Origin: Bartonella sp. HY328
Lineage (GTDB): Bacteria > Pseudomonadota > Alphaproteobacteria > Rhizobiales > Rhizobiaceae
Assembly (NCBI RefSeq): GCF_025449335.1
Contig: NZ_CP104883.1
Coordinates: forward strand, 860,501-924,500
Direction: 5' to 3'
Length of the DNA: 64,000 bases
Shown here: one piece after another, positions 43,277 through 52,300 of the stretch
How the letters are laid out: every line of letters begins with the position of its first letter
How positions within the stretch are numbered: position 1 is the stretch's first letter
Notes under the pieces: model-generated
Seen by the model: only the letters and a program-made list of their open reading frames with translations
Database searches by the model: none
Told to the model about the DNA's origin: nothing
Program-made: the position numbers and the translations under genes

Positions 43277-44632
43277 TTAGTCAACGAATTGGACAACGAC
43301 ACCTGGCTTAATCAATTTTGCAAGTTCTTGCGCATCCCAATTGGTTAAACGAATACAGCCATGACTAGAGGTTTTGCCAATGCGTGATGGATCAGGCGTT
43401 CCATGAATACCATAGGTTGGCTTTGAAAGTGCAATCCAAACCGTGCCAACTGGGCCATTAGGGCCCGGTGGAATGGTCAATACTTTGTTATTTTCACCCT
43501 GTTTGAAATTGATTTTCGGGTTGTAGGTATAATTGGGGTTAAGTGCAATGCGCTTTACCTCCACTGTGCCCGATGGTGATGGATTATCCGATGACCCGAT
43601 GGTTGAGGGGTAGGCAACTACTAATTTGCCAGCCTCATCATAACCACGAACTTGCTTGCGAGCTTTATCGGCAATGATAAAGGAAACTGCTTTGCGCTTT
43701 GGCAAAAGCAAATTAGGCACATTGATAACCACACCAGGTTGGCGGAAATTTACCCCTGGATTAAGTTCTTGCAAATAACGCTCATCGATATGAAAGCGTT
43801 CAGACAACATTTCAAGCACAGATGTGTAAGCCATAGAAGGCAGTTGCGCTTTTAACGCATAATCATTTGGGATTGATGCAACATAGAATTGCCCAACATC
43901 CTCATTGGTAATGGTATAAGTTGTAAATGCGGCGCCGCCAGTTGCTTGCAAAGCTGCTTCAATTGCAGGTCCATTATTCGGGTCAATAAATTTGCCGGTC
44001 AATTGGCTGGCTGCTGCGGCTGCCTTGTCAAAATTACTACCAGGTGCGCCATCGATAACCCCTGATGACGCGCCAATGCGACTCATTAATACTTGCAATG
44101 ACGCGATTTGTCTTTTACCTTGCGCGCCTTTGGGCATTTCAATTGCTGGTGTATCAGCGTCTGGTAAGCCGCCATAAACACTTTGTGGCACATTATGCGG
44201 AGTATAGGTTTGGTCACTACTACCATTTGGATAATTTGATGGACGATAATTTGATGGGCCATCAATGGAAGCGGTGGTATTTGGATCAACAGCAGGGCGT
44301 GGTGTTGGCTGCGGCCGATATTGTGGGCGCGGCGCATTTTGGTATTGCTGTGGATATTGCTGGCGTGCTGGCGGTTGGTAATAAGGGTCTTCCTCAGGCG
44401 GATAATAACCATTATTGCCTTGTGTTGGCTGTTGATATTGGTTGCCATAGGGGTGGGGATATTGATTGCCATAGGGCTGCGGTGCAGGAGGATAATAGTC
44501 CTGCGCAGTTGCAAAATGGCTTTGTGCTATTGCGCTTAATCCAATAAGCGAAACAAGCAGAACACGACTTTTATTAGCGCTAAGGATTGAAAATCCCGTT
44601 TCATTTTGTCGCTTTAAAGGTTTTTTGGTCAT
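43277..44632 (-). CDS. L,D-transpeptidase (YkuD) with Pro/Tyr/Gln-rich region
   Basis: Periplasmic enzyme forming 3-3 cross-links in peptidoglycan or anchoring proteins to it. A signal sequence or N-terminal anchor (about residues 20-44) is followed by a low-complexity Pro/Tyr/Gln/Asn region to about residue 130. A LysM-like or domain-2 segment (SERFHIDERYLQELNPGVNF) precedes the YkuD domain, whose catalytic site HGTPDPSRIGKTSSHGCIRL is intact. Length 451 residues, long for the family. It is transcribed alone, toward mrpG. Confidence 0.9.
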   Translation of the reverse strand: MTKKPLKRQNETGFSILSANKSRVLLVSLIGLSAIAQSHFATAQDYYPPAPQPYGNQYPHPYGNQYQQPTQGNNGYYPPEEDPYYQPPARQQYPQQYQNAPRPQYRPQPTPRPAVDPNTTASIDGPSNYRPSNYPNGSSDQTYTPHNVPQSVYGGLPDADTPAIEMPKGAQGKRQIASLQVLMSRIGASSGVIDGAPGSNFDKAAAAASQLTGKFIDPNNGPAIEAALQATGGAAFTTYTITNEDVGQFYVASIPNDYALKAQLPSMAYTSVLEMLSERFHIDERYLQELNPGVNFRQPGVVINVPNLLLPKRKAVSFIIADKARKQVRGYDEAGKLVVAYPSTIGSSDNPSPSGTVEVKRIALNPNYTYNPKINFKQGENNKVLTIPPGPNGPVGTVWIALSKPTYGIHGTPDPSRIGKTSSHGCIRLTNWDAQELAKLIKPGVVVQFVD

Positions 44633-44883
44633 ATGTTTTCAACCATATTTCATTTTGAATATCTGATGTAGATATTCATTAATCTTTATTCCAGCAGTTA
44701 GGTGGCGGATATCCGCTTAAAACTACCTTGGCTTAAAGTTTACTATAGGCAATTATGGTTAATAATTTGTCGCGTGGAAAAAAATATTAAGACAGATTTT
44801 AATAAAAATTCAGTTCAGCACATTTTCGCGATTGAAACCCCGGCTTTTGCCGTTTTTAAAATACTATTTTAATATGAGGTAAT

Positions 44884-44958
44884 TGGTACGCCTAAGGGGA
44901 ATCGAACCCCTGTTACCGCCGTGAGAGGGCGGCGTCCTGACCGCTAGACGATAGGCGC
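44884..44958 (-). tRNA. tRNA-Glu (CUC)
   Basis: On the minus strand: acceptor GCGCCTA / TAGGCGT, D arm TCGTCTAGCGG, anticodon stem CCGCC / GGCGG with loop CTCTCAC (anticodon CUC), T loop GGTTCGATTCC and encoded CCA. A TTGCCT-17-TATACA promoter lies upstream. Confidence 0.95.
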
Positions 44959-45429
44959 ACGGTATTTTTGCTGTATAGGCTTGTTTTATGGAAAAGGCAA
45001 TGCGTATTTTTAATTTTTAAAATGATCATTTTGTTAAAAAACGAAATTAATATCTTTAACAAGATAAATATTTTGTATATTAGAATATTATTTATTAATA
45101 ATTTGATTGAAATCAAAGACACCCATAAAATAATTTTATATTTTATCATAATAAAATTAAATTATCTTATTTTAAGAAAATGTTTTATATCTAAAACGGT
45201 TTAAAAAGCAACTCAAGATTCATTGATAGTATATATTAAATATACTTCCAGTGCATAGTTTATTTTATATTATGTATTTGGAAATATTTAACTTACATTT
45301 TTAATTCTTCATTTGTTGATAGGCCATGATCCAGCGCTCAGATCTTTCTTCACTGGTGCACATGCGTCTTTTCGTTTGTGTTTGGCGTCGTGCACCCAAA
45401 ATTTGCATATCATATAAGGAGTATGCGTC
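44959..45429. other. AT-rich gap upstream of the DASS transporter
   Basis: Very AT-rich, about 470 bases. A small frame at 44968-45204 has no known features and its composition matches random AT-rich DNA. A symmetric site AGTATAT-ATTAA-ATATACT lies at 45228-45246, about 185 bases before the transporter gene; LysR-type boxes have this T-N11-A kind of form. It also holds the tRNA-Glu promoter (minus strand) near 44972-45000. Confidence 0.5.
44972..45000 (-). promoter_or_regulatory. Promoter of tRNA-Glu
   Basis: Minus strand TTGCCT, 17-base spacer, TATACA, ending about 13 bases before the mature tRNA 5' end. Confidence 0.7.
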
Positions 45430-46965
45430 ATGGGCACAGCAGACGCTGTTTCGCAACCTAAAAAAATTACAATCCCTTGGGGTCTTTTCGCGGGGCTGCT
45501 AGTTTTATTTGCAATTTTGATGTTACCAACGCCAGAAGGCCTTTCAACCTCTGGTCACCGAATGTTGGCGATTTTAACTTTTGCTGTGATTGTTTGGCTG
45601 ACGGAAGCAGTTTCCTATGAAGTCAGCTCTCTTGCAATTGTCGCGTTAATTGCTCTTTTGGTGGGCTTAGCGCCGACGGTGACGCTAGATGCAGCAAAGG
45701 AGTTCATCAGCGAAGATCCTGCAAAGTGGCTTGGAACATCAAAAGGTATGGGCATGGCCTTATCTGGCTTTGCTAATGGTGCTTGGGCGCTGGTTGCGGG
45801 TGCAACCTTCCTTGCTGCCGCCATGACTTATACTGGATTAGATCGGCGTATCGCACTTATTACCTTAAATGTTATTGGTACAAGTACAAAACGCATTCTT
45901 ATTGGCGTTATTGTTGTTACCATTATTCTTAGCTTATTTGTACCAAGTGCAACTGCTCGCGTTGCATGTATCGTACCAATTATGTCTGGTATTATCGCAG
46001 CTTATGGTGTTGAAAAGCGCTCACGCATTGCTGTTGGTATCATGATTTTGATTGCGCAGGCAACAAGTGTTTGGAACGTAGGTATTCAAACGTCTGCCGC
46101 ACAAAATCTTTTGACAGTTGGCTTTATGCAATCAAGTATTGGACAGCAGGTTTCTTGGGGTCAATGGCTAATTGCTGGCGGACCTTGGTCAGTTCTGATG
46201 TCTTTTGTGCTTTATTTCGTTGTTCTAAAGATGATGCCACCTGAAGCTGATAATATTCCTGGCGGTAAGGAAGCTGTTGCAAAAGAATTGAAAGACCTTG
46301 GCCCTATCCCTGGCCCCCAAATTCGTCTCTTAACTATTACTTGCGTACTTTTATTCTTCTGGGCAACGGGCGGCGGCACCTTACATAGAATTGATACAAC
46401 CACATCCACCACTGTTGGTCTTGTTATCATGATGCTACCTGGAATTGGCGTTATTAGTTGGAAAGAGGTGCAAAAGCGCACACCTTGGGGCACTATCCTT
46501 GTCTTTGGTGTTGGTATTTCCTTAGGTAGTGCTTTGCTCAATACTGGTGCCGGCAAGTGGCTTGGTGATTGGGTTGTTGAAAGTGCAGGTCTTGCATCAT
46601 TAAGTCCATTCATGATCTTTACCGTGTTATCGGCATTCCTCATTGTTATTCACTTAGGTTTTGCAAGTGCGACAGCTCTAACCTCATTATTTATGCCAAT
46701 TATGATTGTTATGTTCCATACAATTGGAACCACCAATTTAAGCTTAACTCCTGATATCCAATTAGGTCTTAGCATGTTACTTGGCTTTGTGGTGAGCTAT
46801 GGCTTTATCCTTCCAGTCAATGCACCCCAAAACATGGTTTGTATGGCGACCGAAACATTTACGCCAACCGAATTTTCGAAGATGGGTATCGTCGTCACAA
46901 TCATTGGCTATCTGCTCATGCTTCTTATGGCTCTGTTCTACTGGCCTCTATTAGGGTGGTTGTGA
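45430..46965 (+). CDS. DASS/SLC13-family anion transporter
   Basis: Inner-membrane carrier of the divalent anion:sodium symporter family, 511 residues, about 12 helices. The family pieces HRMLAILTFAVIVWLTEAVSYEVSSL, FANGAWALVAGATFLAAAM, SATARVACIVPIM and GFILPVNAPQNMVCMA are seen. ATG at 45430 follows AAGGAG. It ends two bases before the Ldh2-type dehydrogenase gene, so the carrier probably brings that enzyme's substrate, a C3-C4 dicarboxylate, sulfonate or related hydroxyacid (inference). Confidence 0.9.
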   Translation: MGTADAVSQPKKITIPWGLFAGLLVLFAILMLPTPEGLSTSGHRMLAILTFAVIVWLTEAVSYEVSSLAIVALIALLVGLAPTVTLDAAKEFISEDPAKWLGTSKGMGMALSGFANGAWALVAGATFLAAAMTYTGLDRRIALITLNVIGTSTKRILIGVIVVTIILSLFVPSATARVACIVPIMSGIIAAYGVEKRSRIAVGIMILIAQATSVWNVGIQTSAAQNLLTVGFMQSSIGQQVSWGQWLIAGGPWSVLMSFVLYFVVLKMMPPEADNIPGGKEAVAKELKDLGPIPGPQIRLLTITCVLLFFWATGGGTLHRIDTTTSTTVGLVIMMLPGIGVISWKEVQKRTPWGTILVFGVGISLGSALLNTGAGKWLGDWVVESAGLASLSPFMIFTVLSAFLIVIHLGFASATALTSLFMPIMIVMFHTIGTTNLSLTPDIQLGLSMLLGFVVSYGFILPVNAPQNMVCMATETFTPTEFSKMGIVVTIIGYLLMLLMALFYWPLLGWL

Positions 46966-46967
46966 TC

Positions 46968-48050
46968 ATGATTAACATCGACATAGCTAATGCCAAGAAT
47001 TTTATCACTGATATATTGCTTGCAAAAGGTGTAAATAATCAAGTTGCGTTAAATGTTGCTGATCACCTTATTGCCTCCGATCAAGCAGGATATGCAAGCC
47101 ATGGTTTAACGATTTTACCTAATTATGTAAAAGCTTTAGATCAAGGAACACTTAAAATCGATGGTGAATTTAATTGTTATCGTAAATCTGGGGTATTGCT
47201 AGGATATGACGCTCATCTAGGCTTTGGTCAACACGCAGCTAAAATTGCATTTTCAAATGCAATTGATGTTGCCCATGAACAAGGGATTTGCGCCTTAACA
47301 TTGCGCCACGGACATCATATTGGCCGTATTGGTTATTATGGTGAAATGGTATGTGATGCAGGTATGGCATTGTTAGCTTTTTGCAATATTGTTAAGCGGA
47401 CCCCAACAGTTGCGCCCTTTGGTGGTGTAAAAGCGAAGCTTACAACAAATCCTATGTGTTATGCTTGGCCTTTGCCAAATGGTAAGCCACCTTTTGTTCT
47501 AGACTTGGCAACTGGTGCTATCGCTTTGAATAAAGCACGTGTTCTTGCCGAAAAGGGCTGTGAAGCGCCAGCTGGAAGCATGATTGATGCAACTGGTAAG
47601 CCAACCAACGACCCACGTGTATTATTTCAAAATCCTCCCGGAAATCTTTTAACTTTTGGTGGTCATAAAGGTTACGGGCTTGGATTGGCTGTGGAGCTTT
47701 TTGCAGGTATTTTATCAGGCGGCGGTACCATAGAAAAAGAGCATTACGGTAATGGTATGGCGGTCAATAATGTCTTTGCTCTCATTGTTAATATTGGCAA
47801 ATTCGTCCCTAACGACTGGGCTGAACATGAAACGGAAGCATTCTTTGCTTATTTGAAAGATTGTCCAACGCAAGATGCACAAGGTGCTGTCTTATATCCA
47901 GGTGAGGTTGAAGCGAAGAACCGTTTAAAATTCAGCAAAGCTATTCCTGTTGAGGAAAAATCTTGGCAAATATTAGTTGAGTTAGCATCTAACTTGGGAG
48001 TATCGCCACCTGTTGTACACTCGCTAAACGAACAAAACGCAGTTGTTTAA
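46968..48050 (+). CDS. Malate/L-lactate-type dehydrogenase (Ldh2 family)
   Basis: NAD(P)-dependent oxidoreductase of the PF02615 family, which includes malate, (S)-sulfolactate, ureidoglycolate and piperideine-2-carboxylate enzymes. The 360-residue protein shows the family blocks ADHLIASDQAGYASHGL, RHGHHIGRIGYYGE, TNPMCYAWPLP and GHKGYGLGLAVELFAGILSGG. ATG at 46968 is right after the carrier stop; a longer frame overlaps the carrier gene and is rejected. The precise substrate is open; coupling to a DASS carrier favours an anionic 2-hydroxyacid. Confidence 0.9.
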   Translation: MINIDIANAKNFITDILLAKGVNNQVALNVADHLIASDQAGYASHGLTILPNYVKALDQGTLKIDGEFNCYRKSGVLLGYDAHLGFGQHAAKIAFSNAIDVAHEQGICALTLRHGHHIGRIGYYGEMVCDAGMALLAFCNIVKRTPTVAPFGGVKAKLTTNPMCYAWPLPNGKPPFVLDLATGAIALNKARVLAEKGCEAPAGSMIDATGKPTNDPRVLFQNPPGNLLTFGGHKGYGLGLAVELFAGILSGGGTIEKEHYGNGMAVNNVFALIVNIGKFVPNDWAEHETEAFFAYLKDCPTQDAQGAVLYPGEVEAKNRLKFSKAIPVEEKSWQILVELASNLGVSPPVVHSLNEQNAVV

Positions 48051-48065
48051 TTTTAAACAATTGCT

Positions 48066-48101
48066 ACCCTGTCGGTAATCCTCCCCCTCGGCCGACAGGG
48101 T
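48066..48101 (+). terminator. Intrinsic terminator after Ldh2 gene
   Basis: ACCCTGTCGG / CCGACAGGGT stem with a 16-base loop, followed by CTCTTTC. The T tract is short; termination likely. Confidence 0.75.
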
Positions 48102-48221
48102 CTCTTTCATTAAATGAAGTATTTTTAATTTGGGCTTTTTATTTGAACTTAGAATTCTATTTGAAGTTATCCAAAGGCGCTGGTTTACAGCAAAATGCGA
48201 AGAATCCGTTGGGATAGTGAT

Positions 48222-49106
48222 ATGAATGAACGTGATTGGGAACTATTAAAAGTTCTTTATGAAATTAAGTCTATTACCCGTGCCGCTGACAGGCTCTTTA
48301 TGACACAGCCGGCTCTTTCCATCCGACTTCGAAATATGGAATCCTATTTTAATACGACGCTAGTTATCAGAAATAAACGTGGTATCCAGTTCACGGCAGA
48401 AGGTGAATATTTAGCTAAAAAAGCATCATTTATGCTCAATGAAATGACCAATGTAAAAGAGCATATTCAGACGATGAAAGGCACAATATCTGGAACTGTG
48501 CGGATTGGTGCTTCGCATTTTATTAGTAAATTTATACTTCCCCCCATTCTACAAAGCTTTAAAAAAGAATATCCTGAAGTGCGCTATCAAGTGTTTTCTG
48601 GTTGGAGCCGGGACATTTTGCAGCTGGTGGTTAGTAATAATGTCCATATGGGCTTTGTGCGTGGCGAGTATCATTTTTCAGGCGAACGGCTTTTACTTTA
48701 TAAAGACGTAATGTGTTTTGCGAATAAAGAAAAAGTAAGACCTACCGAATTAGATAAGCATTATTTGATTGATTATCAAAATGATCCACTTAATCAATTA
48801 TTAATTAACCGCTGGTGGGTGGAAAACTATTCGATGCCACCACGTATTTCAATGAATGTTGATCGCTTGGATACATGTCTTGAGATGGTAAGAAATGGTT
48901 TAGGATATGGATTTTTACCATCAACCGTGATGAGTTTGGCACCTGAAATTTATCATGAACCGCTTACTTATAAAAACGGTAAATATTGTGAGCGTGATAC
49001 TTGGCTTTTTTATAATAAGGATGCGTGTGAACTTAGTCTTGTTAAAGCATTTATCGATAAATTAAGCAGCATTGACATGGGCAACTGTAAATTAAAAGCT
49101 GCATAA
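48222..49106 (+). CDS. LysR-family transcriptional regulator
   Basis: A 294-residue regulator. The N-terminal winged helix is clear (ELLKVLYEIKSITRAADRLFMTQPALSIRLRNMES), followed by the type 2 periplasmic-like effector domain (GTISGTVRIGASHFISKF...). ATG at 48222 has GGGA eight bases upstream; ATG at 48195 is a less likely start. Same strand as, and just after, the DASS-Ldh2 pair, so it probably controls that pair; a candidate LTTR-type site lies upstream of the transporter gene (inference). Confidence 0.9.
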   Translation: MNERDWELLKVLYEIKSITRAADRLFMTQPALSIRLRNMESYFNTTLVIRNKRGIQFTAEGEYLAKKASFMLNEMTNVKEHIQTMKGTISGTVRIGASHFISKFILPPILQSFKKEYPEVRYQVFSGWSRDILQLVVSNNVHMGFVRGEYHFSGERLLLYKDVMCFANKEKVRPTELDKHYLIDYQNDPLNQLLINRWWVENYSMPPRISMNVDRLDTCLEMVRNGLGYGFLPSTVMSLAPEIYHEPLTYKNGKYCERDTWLFYNKDACELSLVKAFIDKLSSIDMGNCKLKAA

Positions 49107-49179
49107 ATTCATGGCTTAAACTTTTGAACACCGACAATATCTTGATGAGAGAAGCCGATGGGAAATTGACAAAATACCA

Positions 49180-49208
49180 TTGACACAATTTTAATCTTAT
49201 CTTAGATG
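49180..49208 (+). promoter_or_regulatory. Promoter of tRNA-Leu
   Basis: TTGACA, 17-base spacer, TAGATG, about 12 bases before the tRNA 5' end. Confidence 0.75.
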
Positions 49209-49219
49209 ATGGCCACATT

Positions 49220-49304
49220 GCCCAGGTGGCGGAATTGGTAGACGCGCAGGTTTCAGGTATCTGTGCCGCAAGGCGTGGAGGTTCGAGTCCTCTTCTGGGC
49301 ACCA
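49220..49304 (+). tRNA. tRNA-Leu (CAG)
   Basis: Class II tRNA with a long variable arm: acceptor GCCCAGG / TCTGGGC, D arm with GGCGGAATTGGTAGACGC, anticodon loop TTCAGGT (anticodon CAG), T loop GGTTCGAGTCC and encoded ACCA. It flanks the large NTPase gene; tRNA-Leu genes are common integration sites. Confidence 0.96.
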
Positions 49305-49363
49305 ATTTGTTTGTCCGTGATAATTAGCAATTACGTTTTTTTAATGCGGTTTTATATTACTAA

Positions 49364-52300
49364 TCATGATTTATCGCGCGCTTTGGCGTGGCGTAGCGTT
49401 AAATCAATACCTATAATGATGATATCATCAATATTGGGATAATTAGGTGCGATTTTTTGCCAGTGGGCTTTTAATGCTTCAATCAAATTCGGAAAAACAA
49501 CTTTTTTCGCATCGGGCGATTGCCAACGCTTTTTTTTACCGCGCCAGATTAACAGAAAAAAACCGCGTTTTGACCGACTATCTTTTAAATAATCGTTGCT
49601 TAGCTGGTTTTTAAACCTTTCAAATAATTTTGGCCCTGTCCAATTATCGGCCAATTTTAACTCAATCGGGATTGGCCCGTCAAAACCATAACCATGAACG
49701 CGAAAATCAGGCCTTTCATCACCAGATAATTGTTCTTCTTGTGGTATGGAAAAATGTCCCTTGGCGTTGCCACGTAATCTACCACCGATAAATTTTCTAA
49801 TTTCAACCTCTTGGGTCATCGTTTTAAGGATATTGGCTATACTATCATCACCTTTTTCTAAATCATCTTTTAAATCATTAAGTTGAAATTCAATTAAATC
49901 AGCAAGTTGGCGATTATTAGATGGTGTTGATTCAAGCTCATTGCTAAAGTCACGAAATTGTAGCGCGCTCCAAGGCGCATTATCTGCATCAAGACTTGCG
50001 CGTTTTATGGCGACAGCTTTAAAAATTTGCCGCTCATTAACATCTGGGTGCTGCTCGCTTAAATTTAAAAAAGCCAAATAGGCTTCTTTACCGGGGATTT
50101 CTCCTAATATTTCGCGTAATTTGTCACGGCAATTCTGCGCATTGTCGCGCAATGTTGGGCTATATATTCCCTTTCCAACCCGCCTAGTATCCTCACTTTT
50201 TTTGATATATTCGCTAATAGTTAAATAGATATCAGCCAAATGATCTGCTTTTTTATAAGCAAAGCGACATGAATTTTGTTGATAATCGTCATCATCAATC
50301 AATTGAACAATAAATAACATTGATAATTGCAGTGCATCTTCAGCCGATAATAACTGCAGCTTATCCCGCAGTGCTGCAATTGCCGGCGCTGGATCTGTCG
50401 CACACCATAGAGCAAACCAATGGGCTAAATTTTCCAAATAATTTATCGATTGACATTTTCCTTGGGCCAAATTGGCTAAATCTTGGTTGTTTAGTGCAGA
50501 TCGCTCAATTAAATTAATACAAGCTGAAAGAAGATCGCGGTCTTTTGGCTCGTTCTTATAAAGCGTTTTCAGTAGTAATTCAGCAAAGAGATTTGAAAAT
50601 TCGCCATCTTGTATGGCGATTAGATCAATAACATCCCTTGCATATGTTTGACGCTCAACATCGCCTAATGCCCAAACTAATTCCTTGGCTATTATATCAA
50701 AGACAAGTTTAGGGAAATGCTTAGTCAATTGGGCAAGCCAAGGTAAGGCATTATTTTTTATGCCATATAAAAAATACCGAATTGCTTTTTCAGCGTCATC
50801 TGCTACTAGGGTTTCAGGCCAATGATCATCAAGCTCGGTTTCCATTTCTAAACCCGCAAAGCCAAAAAGAACTTCAAAAGGAATTTTATTTAAAGTTGCA
50901 CCTTCTGAAAATGTTTTGGGCTTATATAAGCGCCAATAGTTCCTCGCGCCGTCCCGATAGGCTTGCGCTACCTCTTCTCCATACTGCTCGATAAGTGAGC
51001 GCCAATTGGCGCCTTGCACAAATTGATTTCCGTCTTCTGAAATGAGCGAACATTCAAAAAACAAGCCCTCTTGACAATCTGTGAGCTGTGATAGGTCTTT
51101 AAATTGTGGTTTGGTTAAAATATCTAGATTATTTTTTACCCATTCAATATTTTTTTGTTTTATGCGTTCTTCTTCAATCTGCCTTTTCTTTTCGTCTAAT
51201 TGATATTGCTCCAACTCTATCTCATCTTCGCTTTTAGGCGCAGGTGAAAGGTAAAAGTTCAAGTTATCTTCAAGCGGTTTTATACCTTTTACCGCTTCTA
51301 ATAAATCTTTTCTCATAAAATTTGGCTGCTCATTTTGCCGGAATATGTCAACAGCTAACGACAGCGCAACTAGCCTATCCTGCATAAGCGCTTTTGTTGT
51401 AATATAACTCAAAATCCTTGTGAAATCCGCTTTTTGAAATTGCCATAATCTGCCAAAAAATGGTAGAGGCCAACAATCCTCCAATGTTTTACCCTCGGAT
51501 TCTTTTATCAAGCGCACTTGCTCGACTTGATACCAAAACAGCGCGTCATTTAACGCAGGCGACGCTGCTATCAATTTTTCGACTTTTAAATCAATAGTGT
51601 GGAAATGTAGAGAGTGCGATCTTGTTACTTGACCTAAGATAAAGAGAGCTGGCAAGATATCCTCAATCAAAGTTTCATCATGCTGCTCAACTAGAATTTT
51701 AGTAGCAAAGGCAAAAGCGATAAAAACAGGCTTTAAAGCATCAAAGTTTTCAATGCGATGCTCTTCTGGTTTAATTTTTTTACTTAAAAATTGCCCAATT
51801 GCAGTTAGAAAGAATTTTAAGTCATCGCTATGCAGCTCTTTAATGAAATCCACTAAAGTCAATTCAAATAGGTCGATTATTTGTGTATTAAACTCGATTT
51901 TTTGTAAAACTTCCACCAACCACAATATGGATTGCTGATTTGGTTCTAAATCCGAAATTAATATATTAGCAAGCCGTCGCTCTAAGGTTTCAGCTTCATT
52001 TAAGAAAAATGTTCTTAATTTTTGTTTGGTTGCAGAGTCGCCAATTTCGATAATCGCTTGAAACGCGATGTTTCTAAGTTTTATTGAAGCTTCACAATCA
52101 TAAGCAAATTTTTCCACCCTCGTTAAAGCTTCATCTAACCGCCCCGCATAAACCATACGCAATAAAAGCGCGTTAATTGAGTTACTTGTCGGATATTGTT
52201 TGAATAATTCAAGTATCAAGTCGCATAGATCTTTACGGGCAAAACGAATAAGCGTGTCTAAATCTATGTAAGACGGCGCATAACCTATCGCTTCAATTTC

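Noticed and set aside
44968..45204. 78-codon reading frame in the AT-rich gap upstream of the DASS gene
   Set aside because: Ile/Leu/Lys/Asn-only composition typical of random AT-rich DNA, no ribosome site and overlap with an opposite-strand frame of the same kind.
46839..46967. Longer N-terminus for the Ldh2-type dehydrogenase
   Set aside because: It would overlap the carrier gene by over 120 bases and has no family similarity; ATG 46968 is ideally placed.
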